NCBI GenBank assembly: GCA_029959905.1
Contig: JASCNZ010000021.1
Location: 1-42,412, forward strand
DNA from: Microbacteriaceae bacterium PS02344
GTDB taxonomy: Bacteria; Actinomycetota; Actinomycetes; Actinomycetales; Microbacteriaceae
Direction: 5' to 3'
Length of the DNA: 42,412 nt
Both the position numbers and the translations under genes were made by a program. This document shows, piece by piece, positions 7,675 through 18,067 of this stretch (position 1 is its first letter; every line of letters starts with the position of its first letter). The notes under the pieces were generated by a model that was not told the DNA's origin, did no database searches, and worked only from the letters and a program-made list of their open reading frames with translations.

Positions 7675-7680
7675 ACGATA
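7675..7680 (-). promoter_or_regulatory. -10 of leaderless promoter (exonuclease gene)
   Basis: TATCGT on the minus strand, then GACGAC, then the ATG at 7668. Confidence 0.55.
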
Positions 7681-7722
7681 CGTTCGGCCGCCGACATCCC
7701 GGGAGAGGCGCTCTGAGGTCCG

Positions 7723-7728
7723 TAGACT
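7723..7728 (+). promoter_or_regulatory. -10 of leaderless promoter (alpha/beta hydrolase gene)
   Basis: TAGACT, then CGGAGC, then the ATG at 7735. The six-base gap contains GGAGC, but it is too close to the ATG to act as a ribosome site. Confidence 0.55.
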
Positions 7729-7734
7729 CGGAGC

Positions 7735-8634
7735 ATGACCGTGCACTCCCCGTACGCCGACCGTCTCGAGCGCCTGCCCGTCGAGCGGCACGAGACGACG
7801 GTTCTGGGGGGAACGACCGCGTACTGGGTATACGGCCCCGCCGATGCGCAGACGACGATCGTCGCGGTGCACGGATTCCGCGGAGACCACCACGGCCTCG
7901 AACCGGTGCTCGCCTTCCTCCCGGAGGCGCGCATCGTCGCTCCCGACCTCCCGGGGTTCGGAGAAACCGAGCCCCTCCCTGGACGCGCGCACGACCTCGC
8001 CGCCTACCGCGAGTGGCTGACGGAATTCGTGGCCGCGACGGCGCCCGGCGCCGTCATCCTCGGGCACTCCTTCGGTTCGATCGTCGTCTCCGCGGCCGTG
8101 GCCGGTGGACTGCGCACACCCCGTGTCGTGCTGGTCAATCCGATCGGCGCGCCGGCCCTCGAAGGACCGAAGGCGATGCTCACCAAACTCGCCATCCTGT
8201 ACTACGCGCTGGGTGCTCGCCTTCCCGAGCGGCTGGGCACCGGTCTGCTCCGCCACCCGCTCATCGTGCGCGTCATGAGCATCGCGATGGCGAAGACGCG
8301 CGACCGCGGACTCCGGCGGTTCATCCACGATCAGCACGATCGTTACTTCTCGCGCTTCGCCGATCGTGACGTGCTGCGCGACGCGTTCGTCACGAGCGTC
8401 TCGCACGACGTGCGCGAGTTCGCTCCGACCATCGCGGTTCCCACCCTGCTCATCGCCGCCCAGCGCGACGACATCACCCCGATCGAGGCCGAACGCCGAC
8501 TGGCGACGCTGTTCGCCGATGCGACCCTGGTCGAGATCGCGGACGTCGGACATCTCATCCACTACGAGACCCCCGCGGAGGCCGCGGGAGCGATCAGGCG
8601 TTTCCTCCGGATTCCCGTCTCGCGAGGCCGATGA
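7735..8634 (+). CDS. alpha/beta hydrolase
   Basis: A 299-residue cytoplasmic alpha/beta-fold hydrolase; the substrate is unknown. The oxyanion-hole motif is HGFRGDHHG near residue 43. The nucleophile elbow is GHSFGS near 118, with Ser as nucleophile. The acid is probably an Asp in AQRDDITPIE near 243, and the catalytic His is in DVGHLIHYETP near 272. Length and motif order match ester or epoxide hydrolases of the Abhydrolase_1/6 class. The 3' end overlaps the convergent Lrp-type gene by 41 bases. The product could handle acyl or ester substrates, but its neighbours do not decide this. Confidence 0.9.
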   Translation: MTVHSPYADRLERLPVERHETTVLGGTTAYWVYGPADAQTTIVAVHGFRGDHHGLEPVLAFLPEARIVAPDLPGFGETEPLPGRAHDLAAYREWLTEFVAATAPGAVILGHSFGSIVVSAAVAGGLRTPRVVLVNPIGAPALEGPKAMLTKLAILYYALGARLPERLGTGLLRHPLIVRVMSIAMAKTRDRGLRRFIHDQHDRYFSRFADRDVLRDAFVTSVSHDVREFAPTIAVPTLLIAAQRDDITPIEAERRLATLFADATLVEIADVGHLIHYETPAEAAGAIRRFLRIPVSRGR

Positions 8635-9079
8635 GCCCGGCCACCCGGAACGGGATCACCTCGCCCATCGCGAGGGCGGTCTCGGTGCGTTCGACCCCTT
8701 CGATCGACAGGATGCGAGCGTCGGTGTCGAACAGATGACGCGCGTCGCGGCAGGCGACGCGCGCGAGCACGTCGATCGAGCCGCTCAGTCCGTGCGCCTG
8801 GACGATCTCGGGGATGCGGGAGAGTTCGCCGATGATGCGCGGCAGCTCCGTCTGACGCACCCCGATGCTGACGAAGGCATGCAGCGGGAATCCGAGGACG
8901 TCAGGGGAGAAGGACCTCTCGTAGGGGAGGAAGATGCCCGTCTGCTCCAACCGCGCCATGCGGGCCTGGATGGTGTTGCGGGAGAGACCCAGGCTCTCCG
9001 CGAGCGACACGATCGTGGTCCGCGGATCGTCGGAGAGCGCGGCGAGGATTTCGAGATCAGTGCGGTCGAGTCCGGGCAT
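8594..9079 (-). CDS. Lrp/AsnC family regulator, probable regulator of the bkd genes
   Basis: A 161-residue Lrp/AsnC protein. An N-terminal winged helix (about 5-60; LDRTDLEILAALSDDPR, recognition helix LSRNTIQARMARLEQTG) precedes an amino-acid-sensing RAM domain (about 68-145). It is divergent from the E1-E2 genes of a branched-chain oxoacid dehydrogenase. That matches the Pseudomonas putida arrangement, where Lrp-type BkdR activates bkd in response to branched-chain amino acids. A 17-bp palindrome (9115-9131) lies in the shared control region. The start at 9079 has TAGGGT eight bases upstream and no ribosome site, so it is nearly leaderless. The last 41 bases overlap the alpha/beta hydrolase gene on the other strand. 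Confidence 0.92.
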   Translation of the reverse strand: MPGLDRTDLEILAALSDDPRTTIVSLAESLGLSRNTIQARMARLEQTGIFLPYERSFSPDVLGFPLHAFVSIGVRQTELPRIIGELSRIPEIVQAHGLSGSIDVLARVACRDARHLFDTDARILSIEGVERTETALAMGEVIPFRVAGLIGLARRESGGNA

Positions 9080-9087
9080 ACTGCCAA

Positions 9088-9093
9088 ACCCTA
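9088..9093 (-). promoter_or_regulatory. -10 of the Lrp-type regulator gene
   Basis: TAGGGT on the minus strand, eight bases from the ATG. Seventeen bases further upstream, its expected -35 position (9111-9116) touches the 9115-9131 palindrome, which would suit autorepression. Confidence 0.45.
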
Positions 9094-9114
9094 GCAGGGC
9101 GCGGGTGGAAGAAA

Positions 9115-9131
9115 TTGAGCAACATGCTCAA
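9115..9131. promoter_or_regulatory. candidate Lrp/BkdR operator
   Basis: TTGAGCA-ACA-TGCTCAA is a perfect 7-3-7 inverted repeat between the divergent regulator and bkdA. Its centre (9123) lies about 59 bases upstream of the predicted bkdA transcription start, a classic activator position. It also overlaps the expected -35 of the regulator's own promoter. The DNA shows the symmetry; assignment to Lrp is inference. Confidence 0.6.
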
Positions 9132-9146
9132 CAGGGCGCCGAATGC

Positions 9147-9175
9147 TTGAGCGAGGTGTGCAGTAGACGTACGCT
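9147..9175 (+). promoter_or_regulatory. promoter of the bkdABC operon
   Basis: TTGAGC (9147-9152), a 17-base spacer, and TACGCT (9170-9175) form the best -35/-10 pair in the gap. Transcription would begin near 9182. That leaves a leader of about 62 bases ending in AGGAGG before the preferred start at 9244. Confidence 0.55.
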
Positions 9176-9243
9176 CAGGCATGTCGGCATCGTCGCCGGC
9201 AACCGCGGTGCCACGAGCGCCGCGCAGACCGAGGAGGACGATG

Positions 9244-10365
9244 ATGTCACCGCAGATCACTCCCATCGCCGACACCGAGCAGGATCTGTCGCTCGTCGAG
9301 CGGCTGCTGACCCCGGAGGGGCGGCGCATCGCGAATCCACGGCTCGACCCCTTCGTGCAGGATATCGACGCAGCCGCGTTGCGCGGGCTGCTGCGCGACA
9401 TGGTCGTGCTGCGACGGATCGACGCGGAGGGCGTGGCGTTGCAGCGCCAGGGCCAGCTCGGGCTGTGGGCCCCGTGCCAGGGGCAGGAGGCGACGCAGAT
9501 CGGCACGGCCCGCGCGCTGGAGCAGCGCGACTTCGTCTTCCCCAGCTACCGCGAGACCGGCGTGATCTACGCCCGCGGTGCTCGTCCGGGCGACTACGTG
9601 CGGATGTGGCGCGGCGAGGAGGGGGCCGGACACGACCCCGCGGCGTTGGGCGTGGCCCCGCTGCAGATCATCATCGGCGCGCAGACCCTGCATGCGGTGG
9701 GCTACGCCATGGGTATCCGCCACGACGGCGCGGACGAGGTCGCCGTCACCTACTTCGGTGACGGGGCGACGAGCCAGGGCGATGTCAACGAAGCGATGGT
9801 CTTCGCCGCGTCGTACAACGCGCCGGTCGTGTTCGTCTGCCAGAACAACCACTGGGCGATCTCCGAGCCGGTCGCTGTGCAGTCGCAGTTCCCGATCGCG
9901 GGGCGGGCCCCGGGGTTCGGCATCCCGAGCATGCGCGTCGACGGCAACGACGTGCTCGCCTGCTTCGCCGCGATGCGCTGGGCGCTCGCCCACGCCAGGG
10001 CGGGCAAGGGGCCCGCCTTCATCGAGGCCGTGACCTACCGCATGGGGCCGCACACCACCGCGGACGACCCCACTCGCTACCGCCCGGAAGGCGAGCTCGA
10101 GGCGTGGCGGCAGCGCGACCCGATCGCGCGGCTCGAGAAGCACCTCGACGAGCTCGGCGAGCGCTCGGCTGAGCATGCCGCCGAGACGCAGACCGAGGCG
10201 GATCGGGTCGCCCGCGAGATGCGCGCCGAATGCCTCGGAATGGTCACGCGGCCGCCGCTCGCGGTGTTCGACGCCGTCTACGCCGAGCCCCACACCGGAC
10301 TCGAGCGCCAGCGCGCCGACTACGCGGCGTACCTCGCCGGCTTCGACGAGGAGGTCGTGGCATGA
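9244..10365 (+). CDS. bkdA: branched-chain 2-oxoacid dehydrogenase E1 alpha subunit
   Basis: E1alpha binds thiamine diphosphate with E1beta and decarboxylates 2-oxo acids, passing the acyl group to lipoyl-E2. The product of about 373 residues carries the cofactor motif GDGATSQGDVNEAM, running to QNNHWAIS, and the conserved loop MGPHTTADDPTRYR typical of branched-chain and pyruvate E1alpha. The ATG at 9244 has GGAGG six bases upstream. The adjacent ATG at 9241 would leave only three bases, and ATG 9181 adds a low-complexity basic stretch. It overlaps E1beta by four bases (ATGA). Branched-chain specificity is inferred from the Lrp regulator and the downstream leucine-type operon; a pyruvate dehydrogenase role is the main alternative. 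Confidence 0.92.
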   Translation: MSPQITPIADTEQDLSLVERLLTPEGRRIANPRLDPFVQDIDAAALRGLLRDMVVLRRIDAEGVALQRQGQLGLWAPCQGQEATQIGTARALEQRDFVFPSYRETGVIYARGARPGDYVRMWRGEEGAGHDPAALGVAPLQIIIGAQTLHAVGYAMGIRHDGADEVAVTYFGDGATSQGDVNEAMVFAASYNAPVVFVCQNNHWAISEPVAVQSQFPIAGRAPGFGIPSMRVDGNDVLACFAAMRWALAHARAGKGPAFIEAVTYRMGPHTTADDPTRYRPEGELEAWRQRDPIARLEKHLDELGERSAEHAAETQTEADRVAREMRAECLGMVTRPPLAVFDAVYAEPHTGLERQRADYAAYLAGFDEEVVA

Positions 10366-11369
10366 CCGAGCTCACTCTCGGCAAGGCGCTCGGCGCCGGG
10401 CTGCGCCGCGCGATGCGGGACGACGACCGCGTGGTGCTGCTGGGCGAGGACATCGGGCGCCTCGGGGGAGTCTTCCGCATCACCGACGGTCTTCTCGACG
10501 AATTCGGCCCGACGCGCGTGATCGACACGCCGTTGGCGGAGTCCGGCATCGTCGGCACCGCGGTCGGCCTGGCGTTCCGCGGCTACCGGCCCGTCGTCGA
10601 GATCCAGTTCGACGGCTTCGTCTACCCGGCGTTCGATCAGATCGTCGCGCAGGTCGCGAAACTGCACTACCGCACCCAGGGTCGAGTGCGGATGCCGATC
10701 ACGATCCGCATCCCGTGGGCGGGCGGGATCGGCGCCGCCGAGCACCATTCCGAGTCGCCCGAGGCGTACTTCGTCCACACCGCGGGACTCCGGGTCGTCG
10801 CCGTGTCGAACCCGGCCGACGCATACCGCGCGCTGCGCCAGGCGATCGCTTCGGACGACCCGGTGGTGTTCTTCGAGCCCAAGCGGCTGTACCACCACAA
10901 GGGGGAGGTCGACCTCGACGCCCCGCTGGCGGATGCTCTGCCCATGGGGCTGGCGCAGGTCGTGCGACCGGGGACCGATGCGACCGTCATCAGCTACGGT
11001 GCGATGATCTCGACAGCGCTGCAGGCGGCGGACGCGGCGGCCGACGAGGGCGTGTCCCTCGAGGTGATCGATCTGCGCTCGCTGTCGCCCGTCGACTACG
11101 ACACTGTCGCGGCATCGGTGCGTCGCACGGGTCGGGTCGTCGTCGCGCACGAGGCCTCGCGCGAGGCGGGCGTCGCTGCCGAGGTGATCGCGAGCATCAC
11201 CGAGCAGTGCTTCGAATACCTCGAGGCGGCGCCGCTGCGGGTCACCGGACACGACATCCCGTATCCGCCCGCGAAGCTCGAGAAGCACCACCTGCCGGAT
11301 CTCGACCGGATCCTCGACGCGGTCGACCGTGTGCTCGACCGCCGCAACCTGACGGGGGCAGAGGCATGA
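10362..11369 (+). CDS. bkdB: branched-chain 2-oxoacid dehydrogenase E1 beta subunit
   Basis: A 335-residue transketolase-like E1beta, the partner of the upstream subunit in the alpha2beta2 E1 enzyme. The N-terminal pyrimidine-binding domain (about 1-185) starts LTLGKALGAGLRRAM and contains LLGEDIGRLGGVFRIT and IDTPLAESGIVGTAVG, where the conserved Glu activates thiamine diphosphate. The C-terminal domain (about 200-325) holds LEVIDLRSLSPVDYDTV and VVAHEASREAGVAAEV. Length is normal for the family. ATGA overlaps at both ends show translational coupling with E1alpha and E2. Confidence 0.94.
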   Translation: MTELTLGKALGAGLRRAMRDDDRVVLLGEDIGRLGGVFRITDGLLDEFGPTRVIDTPLAESGIVGTAVGLAFRGYRPVVEIQFDGFVYPAFDQIVAQVAKLHYRTQGRVRMPITIRIPWAGGIGAAEHHSESPEAYFVHTAGLRVVAVSNPADAYRALRQAIASDDPVVFFEPKRLYHHKGEVDLDAPLADALPMGLAQVVRPGTDATVISYGAMISTALQAADAAADEGVSLEVIDLRSLSPVDYDTVAASVRRTGRVVVAHEASREAGVAAEVIASITEQCFEYLEAAPLRVTGHDIPYPPAKLEKHHLPDLDRILDAVDRVLDRRNLTGAEA

Positions 11370-12736
11370 ACGCGGAGTTCCGCCTGCCCGACCTCGGCGA
11401 AGGACTCACCGAGGCGGAGGTCGTGCAATGGCTCGTCTCGCCGGGCGACCCCGTCGCTCTCAATCAGACGCTCGCGGAGGTCGAGACCGCCAAGGCCGTC
11501 GTCGAGCTGCCGTCGCCCTACGAGGGAACGGTGACGGTCTTGCACGCCGACGCCGGTGAGACGGTGGCGGTCGGCGCCCCGCTGATCGCGTTCGACGTGG
11601 CGAGCGACGACTCCGCACCGGTCGACGCCCCGGACGCGCCGGGGACCGCGCCGTCGGACGGCGCTCAGCCCAACCTCGTCGGTTACGGTGCCGCCCCCGC
11701 GACAGCGGGGCGGCCCGCCCGTCGTCACCGTCGCACGGCCCCCGCCCTCGCCCGTGACACGGCCGTGCTCGAGGCGGCCCCCCACGACGCGTCGCCATCG
11801 ATCGAACCGGCGTCGCCCGTGCCTACGGAACGCCCGCGCTCGACACCGCCGGTGCGCGCGTACGCCAAGCGGCTCGGCGTCGATCTCGAGATGCTCGCAG
11901 CGATCGTCGGCGATCGAGTGATCCGCCGCGATGACGTGGACGCCTTCCTGGGCGGCGGCGCGGGCAGGGAAGCCGGCGCGCTGCCCGCCTCGAGCGGGGT
12001 GCACTCCCAACCTTCGGCCGCTCGCGACGCGGGTCCGCGCGAGGTGCGCATCCCCATTCGCGGCGTCCGGAAGCACACCGCGGCCGCCATGGTGCAGAGC
12101 GCCTTCACGGCGCCGCATGTCACGGTCTTCCACACGGTCGATGTCACGGCGTCCATGGAGCTGATCGCGTCGCTCAAGGACGACAGGGCGCTGGCCGCCC
12201 ATCGCATCGGGCCGCTCGCCGTCATCGCGAAGGTCGTGTGCCTCGCTCTGCCGCGCACCCCCGGGCTGAACGCTCGATGGGACGAGGAAGCGGGCGAGAT
12301 CGTGCAGTACTCCTACGTCGACCTCGGCATCGCTGCCGCAACCGATCGCGGACTCATCGTGCCGAACATCCGCGATGCCGGCGACCTCGGCCTGGTCGCG
12401 ATGAGCGACGCCATCCGGGATCTCGCGGAGACGGCGCGCGCGGGGAGGACCTCGCCCTCCGAGTTGCTCGGCGGGACGTTCTCGATCTCGAACATCGGCG
12501 TCTTCGGCGTCGATGCGGGTACGCCGATCCTGCCGCCCGGTCAATCGGGCATCCTGGCGGTCGGCGCCGTGCGGCGTCAGCCGTGGGAGCACCGCGGCGA
12601 GATCGCGCTTCGCCAGGTCATGACGTTGAGCCTGTCCTTCGATCACCGACTGGTCGATGGCGCTGAAGGGGCGAAGTTCCTCAAGGATGTCGCCGATGTG
12701 TTGGAGGACCCGGGGCGGGCACTGCTGCTCAGGTAG
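11366..12736 (+). CDS. bkdC: dihydrolipoamide acyltransferase E2 of the branched-chain oxoacid dehydrogenase
   Basis: E2 is the core of the complex, transferring the acyl group from its lipoyl arm to CoA. The 456-residue protein has one lipoyl domain (about 1-78; lipoylated Lys43 in VETAKAVVE). A disordered Ala/Pro linker leads to a peripheral-subunit-binding domain (about 155-195; PVRAYAKRLGVDLEMLAAI). The catalytic domain (about 225-456) has the active-site motif SFDHRLVDGAEGAKFL with catalytic His. The binding domain implies docking of E1 or E3, but no E3 (lipoamide dehydrogenase) gene is nearby, so E3 is shared from elsewhere. It starts within the E1beta stop (ATGA). The last eight bases overlap the convergent TetR gene. 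Confidence 0.94.
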   Translation: MNAEFRLPDLGEGLTEAEVVQWLVSPGDPVALNQTLAEVETAKAVVELPSPYEGTVTVLHADAGETVAVGAPLIAFDVASDDSAPVDAPDAPGTAPSDGAQPNLVGYGAAPATAGRPARRHRRTAPALARDTAVLEAAPHDASPSIEPASPVPTERPRSTPPVRAYAKRLGVDLEMLAAIVGDRVIRRDDVDAFLGGGAGREAGALPASSGVHSQPSAARDAGPREVRIPIRGVRKHTAAAMVQSAFTAPHVTVFHTVDVTASMELIASLKDDRALAAHRIGPLAVIAKVVCLALPRTPGLNARWDEEAGEIVQYSYVDLGIAAATDRGLIVPNIRDAGDLGLVAMSDAIRDLAETARAGRTSPSELLGGTFSISNIGVFGVDAGTPILPPGQSGILAVGAVRRQPWEHRGEIALRQVMTLSLSFDHRLVDGAEGAKFLKDVADVLEDPGRALLLR

Positions 12737-13322
12737 CCGCGCGAAGGGCGGCCGAGGCCATCGCGGCGAGCACCTCGGCCGTCGACGTGTGCCCTCGCGC
12801 GGCGGACCGCGTGCTGTGCGGGGTGGAGTTGATCAGCCCGAAACAGGCCTGCACCCGCAGCCGCAACTCGTCGGTGCCGGCGGAGCGGAGCGGGGCGAGG
12901 CAATCGATCCAGAGGTCCACGTAGCTGCGCTGCAGCCGTCGCACCTGCGCGCGGTCGCTATCGCTCAGGTGCGCGACGTCGCGGTCCTGCACCTGGATGA
13001 CCGGCGCATTCGCGAGGGCGAAACCGACGTGGAACCGCACGAGCGCGTCCATGCGGGCATCGTCGTCGTGGTCGGAGTCGGCCACGGCGCGGCCGCCCGA
13101 CAGTAGGTCGTGGCTGACCTGCACGAGTATCGCGCCCAGCAGAGCCTGCTTGCCGGCGAAGTGCCGGTAGACGGCGGGGCCCGACACCCCCACGGCTGCT
13201 CCGATGTCCTCGAGGCTCACGCCGGTGTACCCGCGGTCGGCGAAGAGGAGGGCTGCGTGGTGGAGGATCGCGTCTGTGCGCTCCAGCTTCGCGCGATCGC
13301 GAGCGGTGACGGGGGTTGTCAT
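12729..13322 (-). CDS. TetR family regulator, probable repressor of the acyl-CoA carboxylase operon
   Basis: A 197-residue TetR protein. The N-terminal DNA-binding domain (about 8-60) reads ILHHAALLFADRGYTGVSLEDIG then VGVSGPAVYRHFAGKQALLGAI. The C-terminal ligand region is typical in length and contains one Cys and many hydrophobic helices. It is divergent from the carboxylase operon, and two same-spaced operators lie in the 113-bp gap. The arrangement matches the M. tuberculosis TetR repressor BkaR (Rv2506), which controls branched-chain keto-acid genes and lies next to the equivalent operon. An acyl-CoA ligand is likely but inferred. An AGCGAGGA ribosome site precedes the ATG by nine bases and lies inside one operator. 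Confidence 0.92.
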   Translation of the reverse strand: MTTPVTARDRAKLERTDAILHHAALLFADRGYTGVSLEDIGAAVGVSGPAVYRHFAGKQALLGAILVQVSHDLLSGGRAVADSDHDDDARMDALVRFHVGFALANAPVIQVQDRDVAHLSDSDRAQVRRLQRSYVDLWIDCLAPLRSAGTDELRLRVQACFGLINSTPHSTRSAARGHTSTAEVLAAMASAALRAAT

Positions 13323-13326
13323 CTCA

Positions 13327-13342
13327 GTTAATCCTCGCTAAC
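13327..13342. promoter_or_regulatory. candidate TetR operator 1
   Basis: On the minus strand this reads GTTAGCGAGGATTAAC. It shares GTTAG at one end and TAAC at the other, in the same 16-bp frame, with operator 2. It covers the ribosome-site region of the TetR gene, which suits autoregulation. It is less symmetric than operator 2. Confidence 0.55.
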
Positions 13343-13353
13343 CTGCAGAAATG

Positions 13354-13371
13354 GGTTAGTGCACACTAACC
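13354..13371. promoter_or_regulatory. candidate TetR operator 2
   Basis: GGTTAGTG-CA-CACTAACC is a perfect 8-2-8 palindrome in the divergent promoter region. Its inner 16 bp share the GTTAG...TAAC frame with the site at 13327-13342, centre to centre 28 bp. Binding by the adjacent TetR protein is inference from position and symmetry. Confidence 0.7.
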
Positions 13372-13435
13372 GAAGAAGCGTGAGCTGCGCTACCGCGCGA
13401 GCTCCCACCGTCGCGATGTCGAGGAGGACACCACG

Positions 13436-14989
13436 ATGCCCACCACGCAGGAATCGCTCGCGCAGCAACTGCGGGAACGCCTCGAGACGGCCGCTCTGGG
13501 CGGACCGGAGAGCTCCCGCCAGCGCCACATCGCCCGCGGCAAGCTGCTGCCGCGAGAGCGTGTCGACCGGCTGCTCGACGAGGGGAGCCCCTTCCTGGAG
13601 GTCGCCCCTCTCGCCGCGCACGGGTTGTACGGCGGTGAGGCTCCGGGCGCCGGGGTCATCGCCGGGATCGGCCTCGTGCACGGACGTCACGTCATGGTGG
13701 TGTGCAATGACGCCACGGTCAAGGGCGGCACGTACCTGCCGATGACCGTCAAGAAGCACCTCCGCGCTCAGGAGATCGCGCTCGAGAACCGATTGCCCTG
13801 CCTCTACCTCGTCGACTCAGGGGGAGCGTTCCTGCCGAAACAGGACGAGGTGTTCCCCGATCGCGAGCACTTCGGCCGCATCTTCTACAACCAGGCGCGC
13901 CTGTCGGCCCAGGGCATCCCTCAGCTCGCTGCCGTGCTCGGCTCGTGCACCGCCGGTGGCGCCTACGTGCCGGCGATGAGCGATGAGACCGTGATCGTGC
14001 GCAACCAGGGCACCATCTTCCTCGGCGGGCCGCCGTTGGTGAAAGCGGCCATCGGCGAGGTGGTGACGGCTGAGGAACTCGGCGGCGGTGAGCTGCACGC
14101 TCGACGCAGCGGTGTGGTCGACCACCTCGCCGAAAGCGACGAGCACGCGCTCGAGATCCTTCGCGACATCGTGCGCACGCTCCCCGCGCCCGCGGAGCCG
14201 GCGTGGCCGGTCGCGCCTCCGCGGGAGCCCGCCGAGACCGGGTCCCTTTACGACGTCGTCCCGGTCGACGTGAACGCGGCGTACGACGTGCGGGAGGTCA
14301 TCCACCGTCTCGTCGACGCCGACAGCGTGCGGGAGTTCAAGTCCGAGTACGGCACGACCCTCGTCACCGCCTTCGCTCGACTGCACGGACATCCGATCGG
14401 CATCGTGGCGAACAACGGAGTGCTGTTCAGCGAATCGGCGTCCAAGGGAGCGCACTTCATCGAACTGTGCGATCAGCGAGGCATCCCCCTTCTGTTCCTG
14501 CAGAACATCACCGGCTTCATGGTCGGCTCGGACGCCGAGGCCGGCGGCATCGCGAAGGACGGCGCGAAGATGGTCACCGCCGTGGCGAGCACCCGCGTAC
14601 CGAAGCTCACCGTGATCATCGGAGGATCCTTCGGTGCCGGCAACTACTCGATGTGCGGGCGGGCCTACTCGCCCCGCTTTCTCTGGACGTGGCCCGCCAG
14701 TCGCATCTCGGTGATGGGCGGCAACCAGGCCGCCGCCGTGCTGGCGACGGTGAAGGAGGACCAGCTCTCAGGGCGGGGCGAATCGTGGTCGGCGGAGGAA
14801 CGCGCGTCGTTCGAGGAGCCGATCCGCGCCCAGTACGAGGAGCAGGGCGAGCCGTACTACGCCACCGCGCGTCTCTGGGACGACGGCATCATCGACCCGC
14901 AGCAGACGCGCGACGTGCTGGGCCTGGCTCTCGACGTCGTCTCCCGCGTCCCGCTGCCCGAACCGCGCTTCGGCGTCTTCCGGATGTGA
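13436..14989 (+). CDS. accD1: acyl-CoA carboxylase beta subunit (methylcrotonyl-CoA carboxylase type)
   Basis: The carboxyltransferase subunit moves CO2 from biotin to an acyl-CoA, here most likely 3-methylcrotonyl-CoA from leucine. The 517-residue protein has two crotonase-like halves: an N-terminal acyl-CoA side with [19 protein letters not shown] and a C-terminal biotin side with [20 protein letters not shown]. The latter block and [20 protein letters not shown] are typical of methylcrotonyl-CoA carboxylase beta rather than of propionyl- or acetyl-CoA carboxylases. GAGGAGG lies nine bases before the ATG. It is the first gene of a five-gene operon, four bases before the alpha subunit, and corresponds to AccD1 of M. 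tuberculosis. Confidence 0.94.
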   Translation: MPTTQESLAQQLRERLETAALGGPESSRQRHIARGKLLPRERVDRLLDEGSPFLEVAPLAAHGLYGGEAPGAGVIAGIGLVHGRHVMVVCNDATVKGGTYLPMTVKKHLRAQEIALENRLPCLYLVDSGGAFLPKQDEVFPDREHFGRIFYNQARLSAQGIPQLAAVLGSCTAGGAYVPAMSDETVIVRNQGTIFLGGPPLVKAAIGEVVTAEELGGGELHARRSGVVDHLAESDEHALEILRDIVRTLPAPAEPAWPVAPPREPAETGSLYDVVPVDVNAAYDVREVIHRLVDADSVREFKSEYGTTLVTAFARLHGHPIGIVANNGVLFSESASKGAHFIELCDQRGIPLLFLQNITGFMVGSDAEAGGIAKDGAKMVTAVASTRVPKLTVIIGGSFGAGNYSMCGRAYSPRFLWTWPASRISVMGGNQAAAVLATVKEDQLSGRGESWSAEERASFEEPIRAQYEEQGEPYYATARLWDDGIIDPQQTRDVLGLALDVVSRVPLPEPRFGVFRM

Positions 14990-14993
14990 TCCC

Positions 14994-16906
<1,913 letters not shown>

Positions 16907-16910
<4 letters not shown>

Positions 16911-18058
16911 TGCACGAGATGAGCGACGAGGAACGCGAGCTGGCGGGGATGGTGCGGGAGTTCGCCGACACGGTGGTGGCGCCCCGGTCATACGAGGCGG
17001 ACCGCACCCACACCCTGCCGATGGATGTCGTGTCGGCGATGGGGGAGCTGGGGCTGTTCGGCCTGCCGTTCCCCGAGCAGTACGGCGGCCAAGGCGGTGA
17101 TTATTTCGCCCTGGGTCTTGCGATCGAGGCGCTCGCCCGCGTCGATCAGTCCATCGCCATCACCCTCGAGGCCGGAGTCAGCCTGGGCGCGATGCCGGTC
17201 TTCCGCTTCGGCGACGACCGGCAGAAGGAGGAGCTGCTTCCCGACCTCCTCGCGGGACGTGCTCTCGCCGGATTCGGACTGACCGAGCCGGAGGCCGGCA
17301 GCGACGCCGGAGCCACCCGCACCACGGCGCGTCTCGACGGCGACGAGTGGGTCATCGACGGCGCGAAGCAGTTCATCACGAACTCCGGCACCCCGATCAC
17401 GCGGTTCGTCACGGTCACGGCGGTCACCGGCAACGACAACGGTCGCAAGGAGATCTCGACCATCATCGTGCCGAACGGCACGGCGGGGTTCACGGTCGAG
17501 GCCCCGTACGACAAGGTGGGATGGAACGCCTCCGACACGCATCCGCTGACCTTCACGGGCGCGCGGGTGCCCGCAGGGAACCTGCTGGGGGCGCGCGGCG
17601 CCGGCTTCCGCGGGTTCCTCAGCATCCTCGACGAGGGGCGGATCGCGATCGCAGCTCTCGCGACCGGGGCGGCGGAAGGATGCCTCGAAGCGGCCGTCGA
17701 GTACGCGAAGAGCCGTACGGTGTTCGGCAGCGCCCTCGCCACGCGGCAGAACGCGCAGTTCACGCTCGCGCGTATGCGGGCCCGGGTGCACACCGCGCGG
17801 CTCGCCTGGCATCACGCGGCACGGCTGCGGGACGCCGGCCGCCCGTTCGCCGAGCAGGCGGCGATCGCGAAGCTGGTGTCGGGCGAGGCTGCGATGGACA
17901 ATGCCCGCGACGCGACGCAGATCTTCGGCGGGAACGGCTTCATGAACGAGTTCCCCGTCGCGCGTCACTACCGCGACTCGAAGATCCTCGAGATCGGCGA
18001 GGGCACGACCGAGGTGCAGCTGCTGGTGATCGCGCGGTCGCTGGGCCTGGCCGGGTAG
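16907..18058 (+). CDS. acyl-CoA dehydrogenase (isovaleryl/short branched-chain type)
   Basis: An FAD-dependent enzyme making a 2,3-enoyl-CoA and reducing electron-transfer flavoprotein. The 383-residue length is standard. Recognisable blocks are FGLTEPEAGSDAGATRT (FAD/substrate signature), QFITNSGTPITRFVTV, and the C-terminal RDSKILEIGEGTTEVQ. Glu365 sits at the catalytic position of medium- and short-chain dehydrogenases; classical isovaleryl-CoA dehydrogenases lack Glu there and use a Glu further upstream. The chain length used is therefore uncertain. Position between the carboxylase and MaoC genes matches fadE19 of M. tuberculosis and suggests branched-chain acyl-CoA. AGGAGG precedes the ATG, which overlaps the accA1 stop. 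Confidence 0.92.
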
Positions 18059-18061
18059 CGT
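18056..18061 (+). promoter_or_regulatory. internal leaderless promoter within the leucine operon
   Basis: TAGCGT begins with the TAG stop codon of the acyl-CoA dehydrogenase gene and is followed by six bases and the ATG at 18068. This would allow the MaoC and lyase genes to be expressed separately from the TetR-controlled promoter. Confidence 0.4.
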
Positions 18062-18067
18062 GAGGGC

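Noticed and set aside
9181..9243. Upstream ATG at 9181 as the start of E1alpha
   Set aside because: It is only five bases beyond TACGCT and could be leaderless, but it adds a low-complexity basic stretch. The ATG at 9244 has GGAGG at ideal distance within the predicted leader.
11096..12646. Long minus-strand open frame antisense to the E2 gene (also 16988-18535, 31071-32702, 40406-42016)
   Set aside because: At this GC content stops are rare, so antisense frames stay open. Their translations are Arg/Pro/Ala-rich with no domains, and the sense frames encode clear enzymes.
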